Positions 1 through 6,130 of a stretch of 6,382 nucleotides of DNA are shown here, one piece after another. The stretch's first letter is position 1, and every line of letters begins with the position of its first letter. Location: contig JAHECH010000266.1 of assembly GCA_024641835.1 (NCBI GenBank), positions 1 to 6,382 on the forward strand, read 5' to 3'. This DNA comes from Deltaproteobacteria bacterium. Lineage in GTDB: Bacteria; Desulfobacterota; DSM-4660; Desulfatiglandales; HGW-15. The notes below the pieces were generated by a model, which did not search any database, had not been told where the DNA came from, and saw only the letters and a list, made by a program, of their open reading frames with translations. The position numbers were made by a program, and so were the translations under genes.

Positions 1-1
1 A

Positions 2-121
2 CGACTTATCTGCGAGGGAAACCCTGGTCGCCTCTGGCGCCGCCGTAGGCGGGTAAACTTGCCCCCTCCACCGTTCCCCTCGCCTGCGCTCGGGGCCGGG
101 GCTTCCCCCACAGATAAGTCG
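2..121 (-). repeat. 120-bp palindrome-ended element, copy 1
   Basis: This element starts with CGACTTATCTG and ends with CAGATAAGTCG, a perfect 11-bp terminal inverted repeat. The arms continue as GTCTTTTC outside, seen here at 123-130 as GAAAAGAC. The interior is GC-rich, with G runs on one strand. It is identical over all 120 bp to copy 3 and differs at four positions from copy 2. No ORF of its own looks real. It resembles a small non-autonomous mobile or structured repeat; no transposase is in the window. Confidence 0.85.
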
Positions 122-142
122 CGAAAAGACAGCGCCCTCCCG

Positions 143-189
143 CCAGCCCTGTTGAATTTCCCGGAGGGAACCCTATTCAACAGGGCCAG
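143..189. mobile_element. 39-bp palindromic insertion with 4-bp target duplication
   Basis: Positions 147-185 form a 39-bp palindrome-ended insert: CCCTGTTGAAT at one end, ATTCAACAGGG at the other, with 17 bp between. It is bracketed by CCAG at 143-146 and again at 186-189. Copies 2 and 3 of the surrounding repeat lack the insert and keep one CCAG (CTGG on their + strand, at 4195-4198 and 6105-6108). That is the pattern expected of insertion with target-site duplication. The inner part also contains a TTCCC/GGGAA hairpin. Confidence 0.75.
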
Positions 190-285
190 TCACTTCAGAA
201 AAAGCCCATGCCCCTCCTGCTTAGGCCACGCAAGTGGTAGGCCATGCTAACAGTTTGGTGCCCTTAATAGCGGTGTTTTGATCAC

Positions 286-311
286 GTTACTTGTGACTCG
301 TCACTCGTAAA
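286..311. repeat. Nested dyad in repeat copy 1
   Basis: Four 5-mers with 2-bp spacers, GTTAC, GTGAC, GTCAC and GTAAA, form a near-perfect dyad. It corresponds to 5982-6007 in copy 3, where the last word is GTAAC and the dyad is complete. Confidence 0.55.
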
Positions 312-386
312 CCAGATTGTCGCCTTGTATCCGGGCGTTTTTAAGCAGCCTGCGAGCAGTCTCTTTTTCGGCAACCTGCTATTGCC

Positions 387-1352
387 TCAGTAGACGAGAC
401 CTACTCTCCTGCGCGCGAGGTCCAGAGTGGGGGCGGCTTTGGCCCGTGCCTTTTCAGCACCCCGTTGCAGGATATGCCGGATTTGCCCGACGTCCTGGGC
501 CAGTTCTTTTCGCTTGTCCCTTGCCTCCCGGAAGTACTCCCAGATGCGCGCAAACAGTTCTTTTTTTACGTCGCTATACTTCAGGCCTCCCCGGCGGTAA
601 CGCTCGGCTAGTTCCGTTTTTTCTCTTTCGTTAAGGAACAAAGAAATATTGATGAACAAGTTGCATTTATCCGGATCTTTGGGCGCTTCCACGGGCGTGG
701 CATCGGTCACTATCCTCGCGATCCTGTCTCTCAGATCCTTTTCGTCGCAGAAGATCTCTATGGTGTTATCGTAAGACTTGCTCATCTTGCGGCCATCGAT
801 GCCAACCACCATCGGGATATTGGGATTAATTTCCACCTCGGGGATGACAAAGGTTTCACCGTACGTACCGTTGAACTTGATGGCGATGTCACGGGTTATT
901 TCCAGGTGCTGCTGCTGGTCCTTGCCGACCGGCACTCTCTCTCCCTGGTAAAGAAGAATGTCTGCCGCCATCAGCACCGGATACGATAGAAGCCCATGAT
1001 TTGGGGCGATCCCTTGGGCGGTCTTGTCCTTATAGGAGTGGCTCCTCAGCAATAGCCCTACCGGGGTAACATTGTTGAGGATCCACGTGAGTTCCGTCAC
1101 CTCAGGAACATCCGACTGAACCCAGAATGTGGATTTGTCAGGGTCCAGCCCAAGGGCCAGGAAATCAAGAGCGACGTCGATGGTTCCTTGGGAGAGTTTC
1201 TGCCCATCTGAAACCGAGGTCATGGCATGGTAGTTCACGATGAAGCAATATAGCTCCGAGTCCTCCTGGTACTGGATCATGGGCTCCATCATCCCGAAAT
1301 AATTGCCGATATGAAGTTCCCCTGAAGGTTGTATGCCGGATAGAACGCGCAT
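387..1352 (-). CDS. trpS: Tryptophanyl-tRNA synthetase (TrpRS)
   Basis: This cytoplasmic class Ic aminoacyl-tRNA synthetase activates tryptophan with ATP and charges tRNA-Trp. The 321-residue protein has the usual bacterial TrpRS length. The N-terminal Rossmann fold opens with SGIQPSGELHIGN, containing the HIGH-type signature at residues 14-17. AADILLYQ at 129-136 carries the Asp (131) that in the family recognises the indole nitrogen. VGKDQQQHLE (142-151) is the conserved GxDQ region, and KMSKS is intact at 189-193. The C-terminal helical anticodon-binding region ends in a basic tail. The start is supported by AGGAGG ten bases upstream (+ strand 1363-1368). The gene follows prs after a 217-bp spacer, so it is probably not tightly co-transcribed. 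No clear terminator follows; a GGCAA/TTGCC hairpin just past the stop lacks a U-tract on the coding strand, and the large repeat begins about 36 bp downstream. Identification is secure. Confidence 0.97.
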   Translation of the reverse strand: MRVLSGIQPSGELHIGNYFGMMEPMIQYQEDSELYCFIVNYHAMTSVSDGQKLSQGTIDVALDFLALGLDPDKSTFWVQSDVPEVTELTWILNNVTPVGLLLRSHSYKDKTAQGIAPNHGLLSYPVLMAADILLYQGERVPVGKDQQQHLEITRDIAIKFNGTYGETFVIPEVEINPNIPMVVGIDGRKMSKSYDNTIEIFCDEKDLRDRIARIVTDATPVEAPKDPDKCNLFINISLFLNEREKTELAERYRRGGLKYSDVKKELFARIWEYFREARDKRKELAQDVGQIRHILQRGAEKARAKAAPTLDLARRRVGLVY

Positions 1353-1456
1353 CGGATCTTCGCCTCCTCGTCAGACTTTATAAGACTGAGAAGACTACTC
1401 CTTTTTACGGATAATTCAATAGGGAAATGTTGCCCTGCCGAGTTCCATGCTTGCCG

Positions 1457-1505
1457 GTGTTCTCAATCACAAATCCGTCACCAAACCCGGCTCAGCCGGA
1501 ACGCG
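1457..1505 (+). repeat. Short dispersed repeat, copy C (diverged)
   Basis: This lies in the prs-trpS spacer. The + strand reads CAAATCC, CACCAAAC and CGGCTCAGCCGG in the same order as copies A and B, about 22 of 32 core positions matching copy A. It contains a perfect CCGGCT-c-AGCCGG dyad (1487-1499), with no following T-run, so it is not a standard terminator for prs. The rest of this 217-bp spacer shows nothing firm beyond the trpS ribosome binding site. Confidence 0.4.
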
Positions 1506-1569
1506 CATAGGCGCCGCGACTGAATTCCTCAAGGAACTTTCGAGACACGATACCAGAGTGCCCTGTGAT

Positions 1570-2481
1570 TTAAGAGACATGCAGGCGGCGGATCGCCTCG
1601 GCAAGGAGATTTTTGAGGCTTATGATTTGGACGGAGGGTGAAGCAGGAGCACTAGGCGGCGGCACGCTGTCTGTCACGAGGACCCTTTCCACAGGATAGG
1701 CAGAAAGACGCTCCAGGGCGTTTTCCACGAAAAGGCCGTGGCTTGCGACCAGGGTGAGGCGAGGGGAACACCCCCTCTTCAGAAGCTCCTCGATGGTGGA
1801 TATCATCGTGCCTCCAGTGCTGATCATATCGTCCACAACAATAGGCGATCGGGCCCGGACATCTCCGATGATCTGGTGCACCTCTGTCTTGCGCCCGCTT
1901 AGACGTACTTTGTGAGCATACGCCACGGGCAGTCCGAGGAGATCGGCATATTTTTGTGCCACTTTGACAGCACCCAGGTCGGGAGCTGTTACGACCTGGT
2001 CACTGAAGAGGAAGGAGCGAAGGGAATCGGCCAGCAGAGGGACGGCTGAAAGATGAACCACAGGGATATCAAAAAAACCCTCGATCGCCGGGCTATGGAG
2101 ATCCACCGCGATGACCCGATTAAACCGGGTACAGAGCGCGTCTGCAATCACCCGCGCTGCAACCGCCTCCCCTTGCCTCTCCCTTCGGTCTTGGCGTGCG
2201 TAGCCGTAATAAGGTATGACCGCAGTCAGTCGCGAGGCCCCTGCTCTCTGACACGCATCGGCCAGGAACATGAGTTCCAGGAAGTGAGCGGCAACCGGCG
2301 GGCACGTGGGTTGAACTAGGTATACATCATGTCCCTGGATGTCCATATGGACAGTCACCCGGATTTCATCATCCGGGAAGCGTTCTATGGAGCATTCTCC
2401 GAGGGCGGTGCCTAGTGTTGAAGCTACGGCATCAGCGAGCAGGAGATTCGCTGTCCCGCTGAAGAGAGTCAATTTCGCCAT
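1570..2481 (-). CDS. prs: Ribose-phosphate pyrophosphokinase (PRPP synthetase)
   Basis: The enzyme transfers pyrophosphate from ATP to ribose 5-phosphate to make PRPP, the precursor for purines, pyrimidines, histidine, tryptophan and NAD. Visible motifs, numbered from MAKLTLFSG, are the ATP-site region PYYGYARQDR (90-99), DLHS (127-130), the catalytic flexible-loop Lys and Arg as KVR (191-193), and the PRPP loop DDMISTGGT (217-225). The third acidic residue of the usual DDMIDTGGT is Ser here. The loop context HKVRLSGRKTEV also differs from the classical DKRR block, so this looks like a divergent subgroup and not the E. coli-like housekeeping form. At 303 residues it is slightly shorter than the usual 310-320. 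An in-frame ATG 12 codons upstream (2517) exists, but the internal ATG at 2481 has GGAG seven bases before it and matches family N-termini. It precedes trpS on the same strand. The family is certain, its main or accessory status is not. Confidence 0.94.
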   Translation of the reverse strand: MAKLTLFSGTANLLLADAVASTLGTALGECSIERFPDDEIRVTVHMDIQGHDVYLVQPTCPPVAAHFLELMFLADACQRAGASRLTAVIPYYGYARQDRRERQGEAVAARVIADALCTRFNRVIAVDLHSPAIEGFFDIPVVHLSAVPLLADSLRSFLFSDQVVTAPDLGAVKVAQKYADLLGLPVAYAHKVRLSGRKTEVHQIIGDVRARSPIVVDDMISTGGTMISTIEELLKRGCSPRLTLVASHGLFVENALERLSAYPVERVLVTDSVPPPSAPASPSVQIISLKNLLAEAIRRLHVS

Positions 2482-2488
2482 ATGCCTT

Positions 2489-2492
2489 CTCC
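2489..2492 (-). promoter_or_regulatory. Ribosome binding site of prs
   Basis: GGAG on the minus strand lies seven bases before the ATG at 2481. It selects this start over the in-frame ATG at 2517, which would add an arginine-rich 12-residue leader not expected in PRPP synthetases. Confidence 0.6.
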
Positions 2493-2651
2493 GGTATGGG
2501 AGGAAATGTCTCCTCACCCTGCGTTGATCGTTCGTACCGTCGTTTGCCCGGCAGGATGTTACGAAGGGGATCTCCGTACAAGGTAATAAAGTACCCTATC
2601 CTCGCTCATCCTACAGGCCGTCCGATAAGAACGCATCTTTTCTGGCCAAAG

Positions 2652-3419
2652 TCAACGCGTCTCTCGGTCGATGGCGAAAGAACCGAAGGACTGGCATACA
2701 GGCATGATCTCGATCCTGTTCACGTTGACATGCTCGGGAAGAGTGGAAATCCAGAAGATGACCTCCGCGATGTCTTCGGCGCTCACGGGTTTCGTCCCCT
2801 GATAGACTGCGTTGGCTCTCTCTGCGTCTCCTTTGAATCGCACCAGGGAGAACTCGGTTTCTGCAAGGCCTGGCTCCACATTTGTAACCCGGATTTTCGT
2901 GCCTACAAGATCCGCCCTAAGGTTGAGAGAGAACTGTTTCACAAAAGCCTTGGTGGCGCCGTAGACGTTGCCTCCTGGATAGGGATATGCGCCTGCGACG
3001 GAACCCAGGTTGATGATATGACCCCTGTTCCGCTCGACCATTCCCGGCAGGATAAGGCGTGCGCAATACATGAGACCTTTAATATTCGTATCTACCATGG
3101 TCTCCCAATCGTTCAGATCTGTCTTGTGAGCGGGCTCCAGACCCAGGGATAGGCCAGCATTGTTGACCAAAACATCGACTTCTGAAAAATCCTTGGGCAA
3201 CCCGGCAATCGCCTTTTCCACGCTTGTACGATCTCGCACATCCAGTTTCACGAGATGGGAGGGCACAGAGAGCCGCTTTCTGAGTTTATCGAGGCGTTCC
3301 ATTCGCCTCGCCGCCAAGACAAGCTTCGAACCTGCCGTCGCATAGCGCCGTGCGCATGCCTCGCCAAAGCCGGAGCTCGCACCCGTGATAAAAACCGTCA
3401 TCCTCTTTGGATCCACCAT
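2652..3419 (-). CDS. ydfG: YdfG-type short-chain dehydrogenase (NADP-dependent 3-hydroxy acid dehydrogenase)
   Basis: This is a classical short-chain dehydrogenase/reductase of 255 residues that closely follows the E. coli YdfG pattern throughout. YdfG oxidises 3-hydroxy acids such as L-allo-threonine and serine with NADP and also reduces malonic semialdehyde. The cofactor loop is TGASSGFG (12-19). The Arg pair in AARR (38-39) is typical of NADP preference, and NNAG is at 86-89. The catalytic set is complete: Asn112, Ser140, Tyr153 and Lys157, in YGATK. YdfG-like stretches include LEPAHK, DWETM, LPGMVERN, GGNVYGATKAFV, and the tail with STLPEHVN and MPVCQS. The first ATG is favoured by a perfect AAGGAGG (3424-3430) four bases upstream; a second Met at residue 7 would be too far from it. 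It lies 100 bp after the flavoprotein gene and 170 bp before prs. Substrate is inferred from the family. A plus-strand frame covering much of it is a shadow. Confidence 0.94.
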   Translation of the reverse strand: MVDPKRMTVFITGASSGFGEACARRYATAGSKLVLAARRMERLDKLRKRLSVPSHLVKLDVRDRTSVEKAIAGLPKDFSEVDVLVNNAGLSLGLEPAHKTDLNDWETMVDTNIKGLMYCARLILPGMVERNRGHIINLGSVAGAYPYPGGNVYGATKAFVKQFSLNLRADLVGTKIRVTNVEPGLAETEFSLVRFKGDAERANAVYQGTKPVSAEDIAEVIFWISTLPEHVNVNRIEIMPVCQSFGSFAIDRETR

Positions 3420-3456
3420 GGTTCCTCCTTAACAGAGTGTAGCGTCCTGAGTCATA

Positions 3457-3490
3457 AATCCATTGCCAAACTGAGCTGAGATGGAGCGGC
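3457..3490. repeat. Short dispersed repeat, copy A
   Basis: The spacer between the flavoprotein and ydfG carries a block whose + strand reads CATAAATCC, GCCAAA, CTGAGCTGAG from about 3449 to 3480. The minus strand of 4998-5043 carries the same block (28 of 32 positions match by eye), and 1457-1505 holds a looser one. All three lie outside coding sequence. Function is unknown; it occupies the likely 5' leader or promoter area of ydfG. Confidence 0.6.
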
Positions 3491-3519
3491 GGAGCCGTAA
3501 CCTTGCTCCCCTTCACATC

Positions 3520-4083
3520 TCAACCTGCAAGCTGGCACCCCAACCGGTATGCTTGCTTCATGAGACCGCGGTTTTTTTCGATCTCACCCGGTTCGTCGCC
3601 GCTCCCATAAACCATGCCCACGACTTCCGCTCCAAGGTAATTGCACATGTCCTGAAAAGACCGAAGTGCATTGACAGCGCCTGAAGAAAAGGGATCCGCG
3701 TCAGCATAGCTCAGGAGAAAAGCGAAACGCTTTCCGGGAAAAGTATTCCTCTCTCCTACGCCGATGGCATAGCATCGGTCGATGAACAACTTGGTTTGAG
3801 CCGAGATGTTGAACCAGTAAATGGGGCTGGCGATCACAACGGCATCGGCCTCTTTGAGTTTCGGATACAAGATCTGCATGTCGTCTTTGATAACGCATCC
3901 TTTGGCATTTTCCTTCTGGCATCTCCTGCAACCCTGGCAGGGCTTGATGTTCATGCCGTTAAGATAGAAGCTCTCAACCTTTGCTTCCTTACTCTTCGCT
4001 CCCTTGGACAGATACTCCGCCAGTTTTGCACTATTGCCTTTCTTTCTTGGACTCCCCAGTAGAACCACGATTCTTTTTTCCAT
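3520..4083 (-). CDS. Iron-sulfur flavoprotein / NADPH-dependent FMN reductase-like protein
   Basis: This 187-residue flavodoxin-like protein begins with a beta strand and the FMN phosphate loop GSPRKKGNS (10-18). A compact cysteine cluster follows: Cys49, Cys52, Cys55 and Cys63 (CX2CX2CX7C), which in iron-sulfur flavoproteins of the Isf type binds a 4Fe-4S cluster next to FMN. SPIYWFNISAQTKLFIDR (86-103) is the conserved second flavin-contact segment. Such proteins move electrons from ferredoxin or NAD(P)H to unknown acceptors, mostly in anaerobes. The start has GAGGTGA (4088-4094) just upstream. Further upstream, TTGTGA and TAAACG at 17-bp spacing form only a weak promoter candidate (4107-4135). 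It precedes ydfG by 100 bp, so a joint redox role is possible but unproven. No signal peptide; cytoplasmic. The family is clear; the electron donor and acceptor cannot be read from sequence. Confidence 0.9.
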   Translation of the reverse strand: MEKRIVVLLGSPRKKGNSAKLAEYLSKGAKSKEAKVESFYLNGMNIKPCQGCRRCQKENAKGCVIKDDMQILYPKLKEADAVVIASPIYWFNISAQTKLFIDRCYAIGVGERNTFPGKRFAFLLSYADADPFSSGAVNALRSFQDMCNYLGAEVVGMVYGSGDEPGEIEKNRGLMKQAYRLGCQLAG

Positions 4084-4167
4084 CAGATCACCTCATTAAT
4101 TGGTAGCGTTTAAGAGTGTTTACCTTGGCTCACAAAAAGGGATCTCCTACAAGTAACCGCATGGCGT

Positions 4168-4392
4168 GAAGGACTGGGGCCTTTGCTGGAGTGACTGGCG
4201 GGAGGGCGCCGTCTTTTCACGACCTATCTGTGGGGGAAGCCCCGGCCCCGAGCCCAAGCGAGGGGAACGGCGGAGGGGGCAAGTTTACCCGCCTACGGCG
4301 GCGCCAGAGGCGACCAGGGTTTCCCTCGCAGATAAGTCGTAGAAAAGACCAGCCCGGGAGCCTCGGAACGCAAGAAAAGGCCCCAGCCCTTC
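4168..4392 (+). repeat. Copy 2 of the palindromic element with extended arms (225 bp)
   Basis: Beyond the 120-bp core, this copy has an outer pair of arms: GAAGGACTGGGGCCTTT (4168-4184) and AAAGGCCCCAGCCCTTC (4376-4392), complementary at 16 of 17 positions. Inside these are GTCTTTTC (4211-4218) and GAAAAGAC (4342-4349), then the core termini. The whole 225 bp could fold into one long imperfect hairpin. It lies 85 bp upstream of the flavoprotein start. Frames drawn across it on either strand (4191-4451 +, 4293-4496 -) have no ribosome binding site and are read as artefacts. Confidence 0.75.
4220..4339 (+). repeat. 120-bp palindrome-ended element, copy 2 core
   Basis: This core has the same length as the others. 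It differs from copies 1 and 3 at four positions: the left end reads CGACCTATCTG (one mismatch to its right end), GAGCCCAAGCG replaces GAGCGCAGGCG, and ACGGCGG replaces ACGGTGG. The right 60 bp are identical in all three copies. Confidence 0.85.
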
Positions 4393-4651
4393 CCGTCGTG
4401 ACGTTCGTAGTAATAGATCAATCTTGTGTAAACCCATGCAAACACTTTTGAACGTTTCTCATTCATTAGGTAATGCCCATTTCTTATATCACCCATTAGC
4501 GTCGAATTTCAATAGAAGGGGATCCTTTGAAGCTTCAAATCGTCGCACTAGGCTGACGTCCTGAGCCGGAGCGCCCCGGGGGGTGTTCTTCCGGGCCGCA
4601 ATCAAATCCGCCCAGAGCCATTTGAACGGCGCCATTTGCTTTACAGTCTCT

Positions 4652-4708
4652 CCGGGCAGCCCCAGAGGGGAATCCCTCCGACTGGCACACTCTTCTGTGC
4701 CTGCCCGG
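4652..4708. repeat. Branched hairpin
   Basis: CCGGGCA (4652-4658) pairs with TGCCCGG (4702-4708), closing a region with two internal hairpins: CCCC-aga-GGGG (4660-4670) and GGCACA-ctcttc-TGTGCC (4684-4701). It is symmetric enough to form on either strand. No U-tract follows, so it is not an obvious terminator, and it lacks tRNA features. Confidence 0.4.
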
Positions 4709-4719
4709 CTATGAATATC

Positions 4720-4947
4720 GGGGCCATGGGGGTCTCTTTCAAAATAGAGAAACGAAGAAGTCGCTGCCCGGTGATCAGCTTTAGGTGATGGGTGAGCCGG
4801 GCGGAGGGCTTCCCGGGAATAGCCATGCAAGGCGAAACATGGAAATGACTGATGCAGCCGCGCCGCCCGCCTTCGCTGCCTTCTCCTTGCGGAGTCTCTC
4901 CCGGTCTCTCTTCGTTTCCTCATTTTGAAAGAGACCCCCGTGGCCCC
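4720..4947. repeat. 41-bp inverted repeat with 146-bp spacer
   Basis: The left arm, 4720-4760, begins GGGGCCATGGGGGTCTCTTT. The right arm, the minus strand of 4947-4907, begins GGGGCCACGGGGGTCTCTTT; both continue through CAAAAT and GAAACGAAG. By eye 35 of 41 positions match, and similarity stops sharply at both sides. Both arms translate to GA(M/T)GVSFK on their own strands, which may be incidental. Confidence 0.7.
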
Positions 4948-4997
4948 TCGGAAAGGCACTGAAACGATATTGCCGCTCTGACCGACCACCTCCACGG

Positions 4998-5043
4998 GCG
5001 CTCTGCTCAGCTCAGATTGGCACGGATTTATGGCTCGGAACAC
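4998..5043 (-). repeat. Short dispersed repeat, copy B
   Basis: This starts a few bases past the exporter stop codon. Read on the minus strand it has CATAAATCC, GTGCCAA and CTGAGCTGAG, matching copy A closely with one gap. Its position right at a gene end differs from copy A, which lies upstream of a gene, so no single regulatory role fits all copies. Confidence 0.6.
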
Positions 5044-5046
5044 TGC

Positions 5047-5919
5047 TTAGAACTTCATGTTAGTAAGATAGACCCCGGAGATGACGAAGGCAGCGCCGAC
5101 GAGTAGAGAAAGAGAGACTGGCTCTCTGAGGATCAGGAAGGCGAGCAATAAAGCACTGATCGGAACAAAATTGATGAACTGGCCGGCTTTGGTTGGTCCG
5201 ATCGCCTTGATCCCTTCATAGTACCAGACGAATCCCAAAACAGTCCCGAAGACGCCGAGGTAGAAGAGGCTCGCCCAGCTCGCCACGGAATAGGAAAACA
5301 CCTTCTTCAGCATGCCCTCGCCGCACGCAGGAAGGAAAAGGGCTGCTGCGCCGATTGCTGAGGAATAAGACACGGAGACCAGAGGAGAAAGGCCTTTCAC
5401 TACCATTTTCCCGAGGAGAGAGAAGGCTACCCAACTGAACACGCAACCGAGAATGAGAAGCTCCCCCAAGCCTACGCCCTGCCTAAGAATTTCTCCGGGA
5501 TTTCCTTTTGAGATGACGATCATGGCTCCAAATACGGAAAGGATAATTCCCGCCCCTTTTACCCGGTTGAGCCTTTCTCCGAAAACGAGGGCGACGCATA
5601 ACGTGATGAAAACGGGATTCATGGCGACGATCAGCGAAGCCCTGCTGGCGCTGATGAACTGAAGGCCTTTAAAAAAAAGGACATTGTAGGCGAAGACGCC
5701 GGTCATGCCCGCCAGGATGAGAGGCAAAATCTGCCCTCGCCCAAGGGCGGGCAGCCTCCCCTCGGTGCGCAGGGTGAGTAAAACGAGAAAAATGGAGGCA
5801 ACGGCAAATCGAACGAAAGCGGCTGAGAAAGGTTCAACGCTTCCTGCGATGGCTTTTCCGGCAATAAAAGTCCCGCCCCAGAAAAAAGCGGTAAGCAAAA
5901 GTTTCACATAGATCAACAT
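5047..5919 (-). CDS. EamA/RhaT-family (DMT superfamily) transporter
   Basis: This 290-residue inner-membrane protein is of the ten-helix drug/metabolite transporter type, with two EamA repeats. The first repeat starts at LLLTAFFWGGTFIAGK and ends near residue 138; it contains FGERL (113-117). The second runs from about 150 to the end and contains REPVS (265-269), the equivalent position. Hydrophobic segments lie roughly at 5-24, 33-50, 64-83, 92-113, 121-137, 150-170, 180-198, 213-235, 245-263 and 270-287. Family members mostly export amino acids, metabolites or toxic compounds; the substrate is not predictable here. The start codon has no good ribosome binding site (only a GGGA about ten bases upstream), and the upstream DNA is a dispersed repeat that begins 24 bp before the ATG. 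Expression signals must therefore be weak or lie in the repeat. A 963-bp repeat-filled gap separates it from the flavoprotein gene. Confidence 0.93.
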   Translation of the reverse strand: MLIYVKLLLTAFFWGGTFIAGKAIAGSVEPFSAAFVRFAVASIFLVLLTLRTEGRLPALGRGQILPLILAGMTGVFAYNVLFFKGLQFISASRASLIVAMNPVFITLCVALVFGERLNRVKGAGIILSVFGAMIVISKGNPGEILRQGVGLGELLILGCVFSWVAFSLLGKMVVKGLSPLVSVSYSSAIGAAALFLPACGEGMLKKVFSYSVASWASLFYLGVFGTVLGFVWYYEGIKAIGPTKAGQFINFVPISALLLAFLILREPVSLSLLVGAAFVISGVYLTNMKF

Positions 5920-5981
5920 GGCTGAAAAAGTCCCTGATTGGAGGCTCCTCTAAAAAGTCCAGATGCAAGGCGACAATCTGA

Positions 5982-6007
5982 GTTACGAGTGACGAGTCAC
6001 AGGTAAC
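5982..6007. repeat. Perfect interrupted dyad in repeat copy 3
   Basis: GTTAC, GTGAC, GTCAC and GTAAC, each separated by 2 bp, make a 26-bp interrupted palindrome about 63 bp upstream of the exporter start. It could be an operator or a hairpin, but its presence in copy 1, next to no gene start, argues it belongs to the repeat. Confidence 0.5.
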
Positions 6008-6130
6008 GAGATCAAAACACCACACTATTAAGAGCACCAAACTGTTACCATGGCGTACCACTTGCGTGGCCTAAGCAGGGGGGGCATGGGCTTTATCTGA
6101 AGTGCCTGGCGGGAGGGCGCTGTCTTTTCA

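Larger units (their letters stand above)
1..350 (-). repeat. Long dispersed repeat, copy 1 (inverted, cut by window edge)
   Basis: The whole gene-free left end is a repeat. Read on the minus strand, 350 down to 1 matches 5943-6250 in the same order: AGGCGACAATCTG, a GTTAC/GTGAC dyad region, ATCAAAACACC, GCACCAAACTGTTA, CTTGCGTGGCCTAAGCAGG, then the 120-bp core. By eye the flank from 310 to 131 differs from copy 3 at roughly ten positions in about 145, not counting a 43-bp insertion. The far end of copy 1 lies outside the window. The stretch 351-386, up to the trpS stop, shows nothing recognisable. An ORF at 59-250 is a translation of the repeat, not a gene. Confidence 0.85.
4393..5046. other. 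Gene-free, repeat-rich stretch
   Basis: No credible gene is seen here. The longest frame (4489-5043, minus) would give an Arg- and Pro-rich protein without recognisable domains, without a ribosome binding site, and crossing two repeats. The stretch contains the 41-bp inverted repeat (4720-4760 / 4907-4947), a branched hairpin (4652-4708), a TTCCCGGGAA palindrome near 4810-4820 and dispersed repeat copy B at the right end. Positions 4400-4500 are more AT-rich, but no clear promoter pair was found. Confidence 0.6.

Noticed and set aside
143..189. CRISPR-like repeat unit
   Set aside because: The palindrome occurs once, without spacers or cas genes.
1487..1499. CCGGCT/AGCCGG dyad as prs terminator
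   Set aside because: Short stem with no T-run on either side.
1447..1641. 64-codon plus-strand frame in the prs-trpS spacer
   Set aside because: No ribosome binding site, overlaps the prs 3' end antisense, and its first half is the diverged short repeat.
2630..2655. TTGACT at the ydfG stop (minus strand 2655-2650) as a prs promoter
   Set aside because: The -35 word is good, but the best -10 candidate (TCTTAT) sits at 19-bp spacing with four of six matches; too weak to annotate.
2496..3152. 218-codon plus-strand frame
   Set aside because: Lies opposite ydfG, whose protein matches a known family along its full length; a shadow frame.
4191..4451. Frames at 4191-4451 and 6102-6317 with the same N-terminal peptide
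   Set aside because: The shared peptide is only the translation of the 120-bp repeat; both frames diverge after the repeat and have no ribosome binding site.
4293..4496. 67-codon minus-strand frame with a protein-like first half
   Set aside because: The composition is plausible at first (AWVYTRLIYYYERHD) but it has no ribosome binding site and runs into the palindromic element.
4489..5043. 184-codon minus-strand frame
   Set aside because: Arg/Pro-rich, no domain, no ribosome binding site, crosses two repeats and ends three bases from the exporter stop; looks like open GC-rich non-coding DNA.
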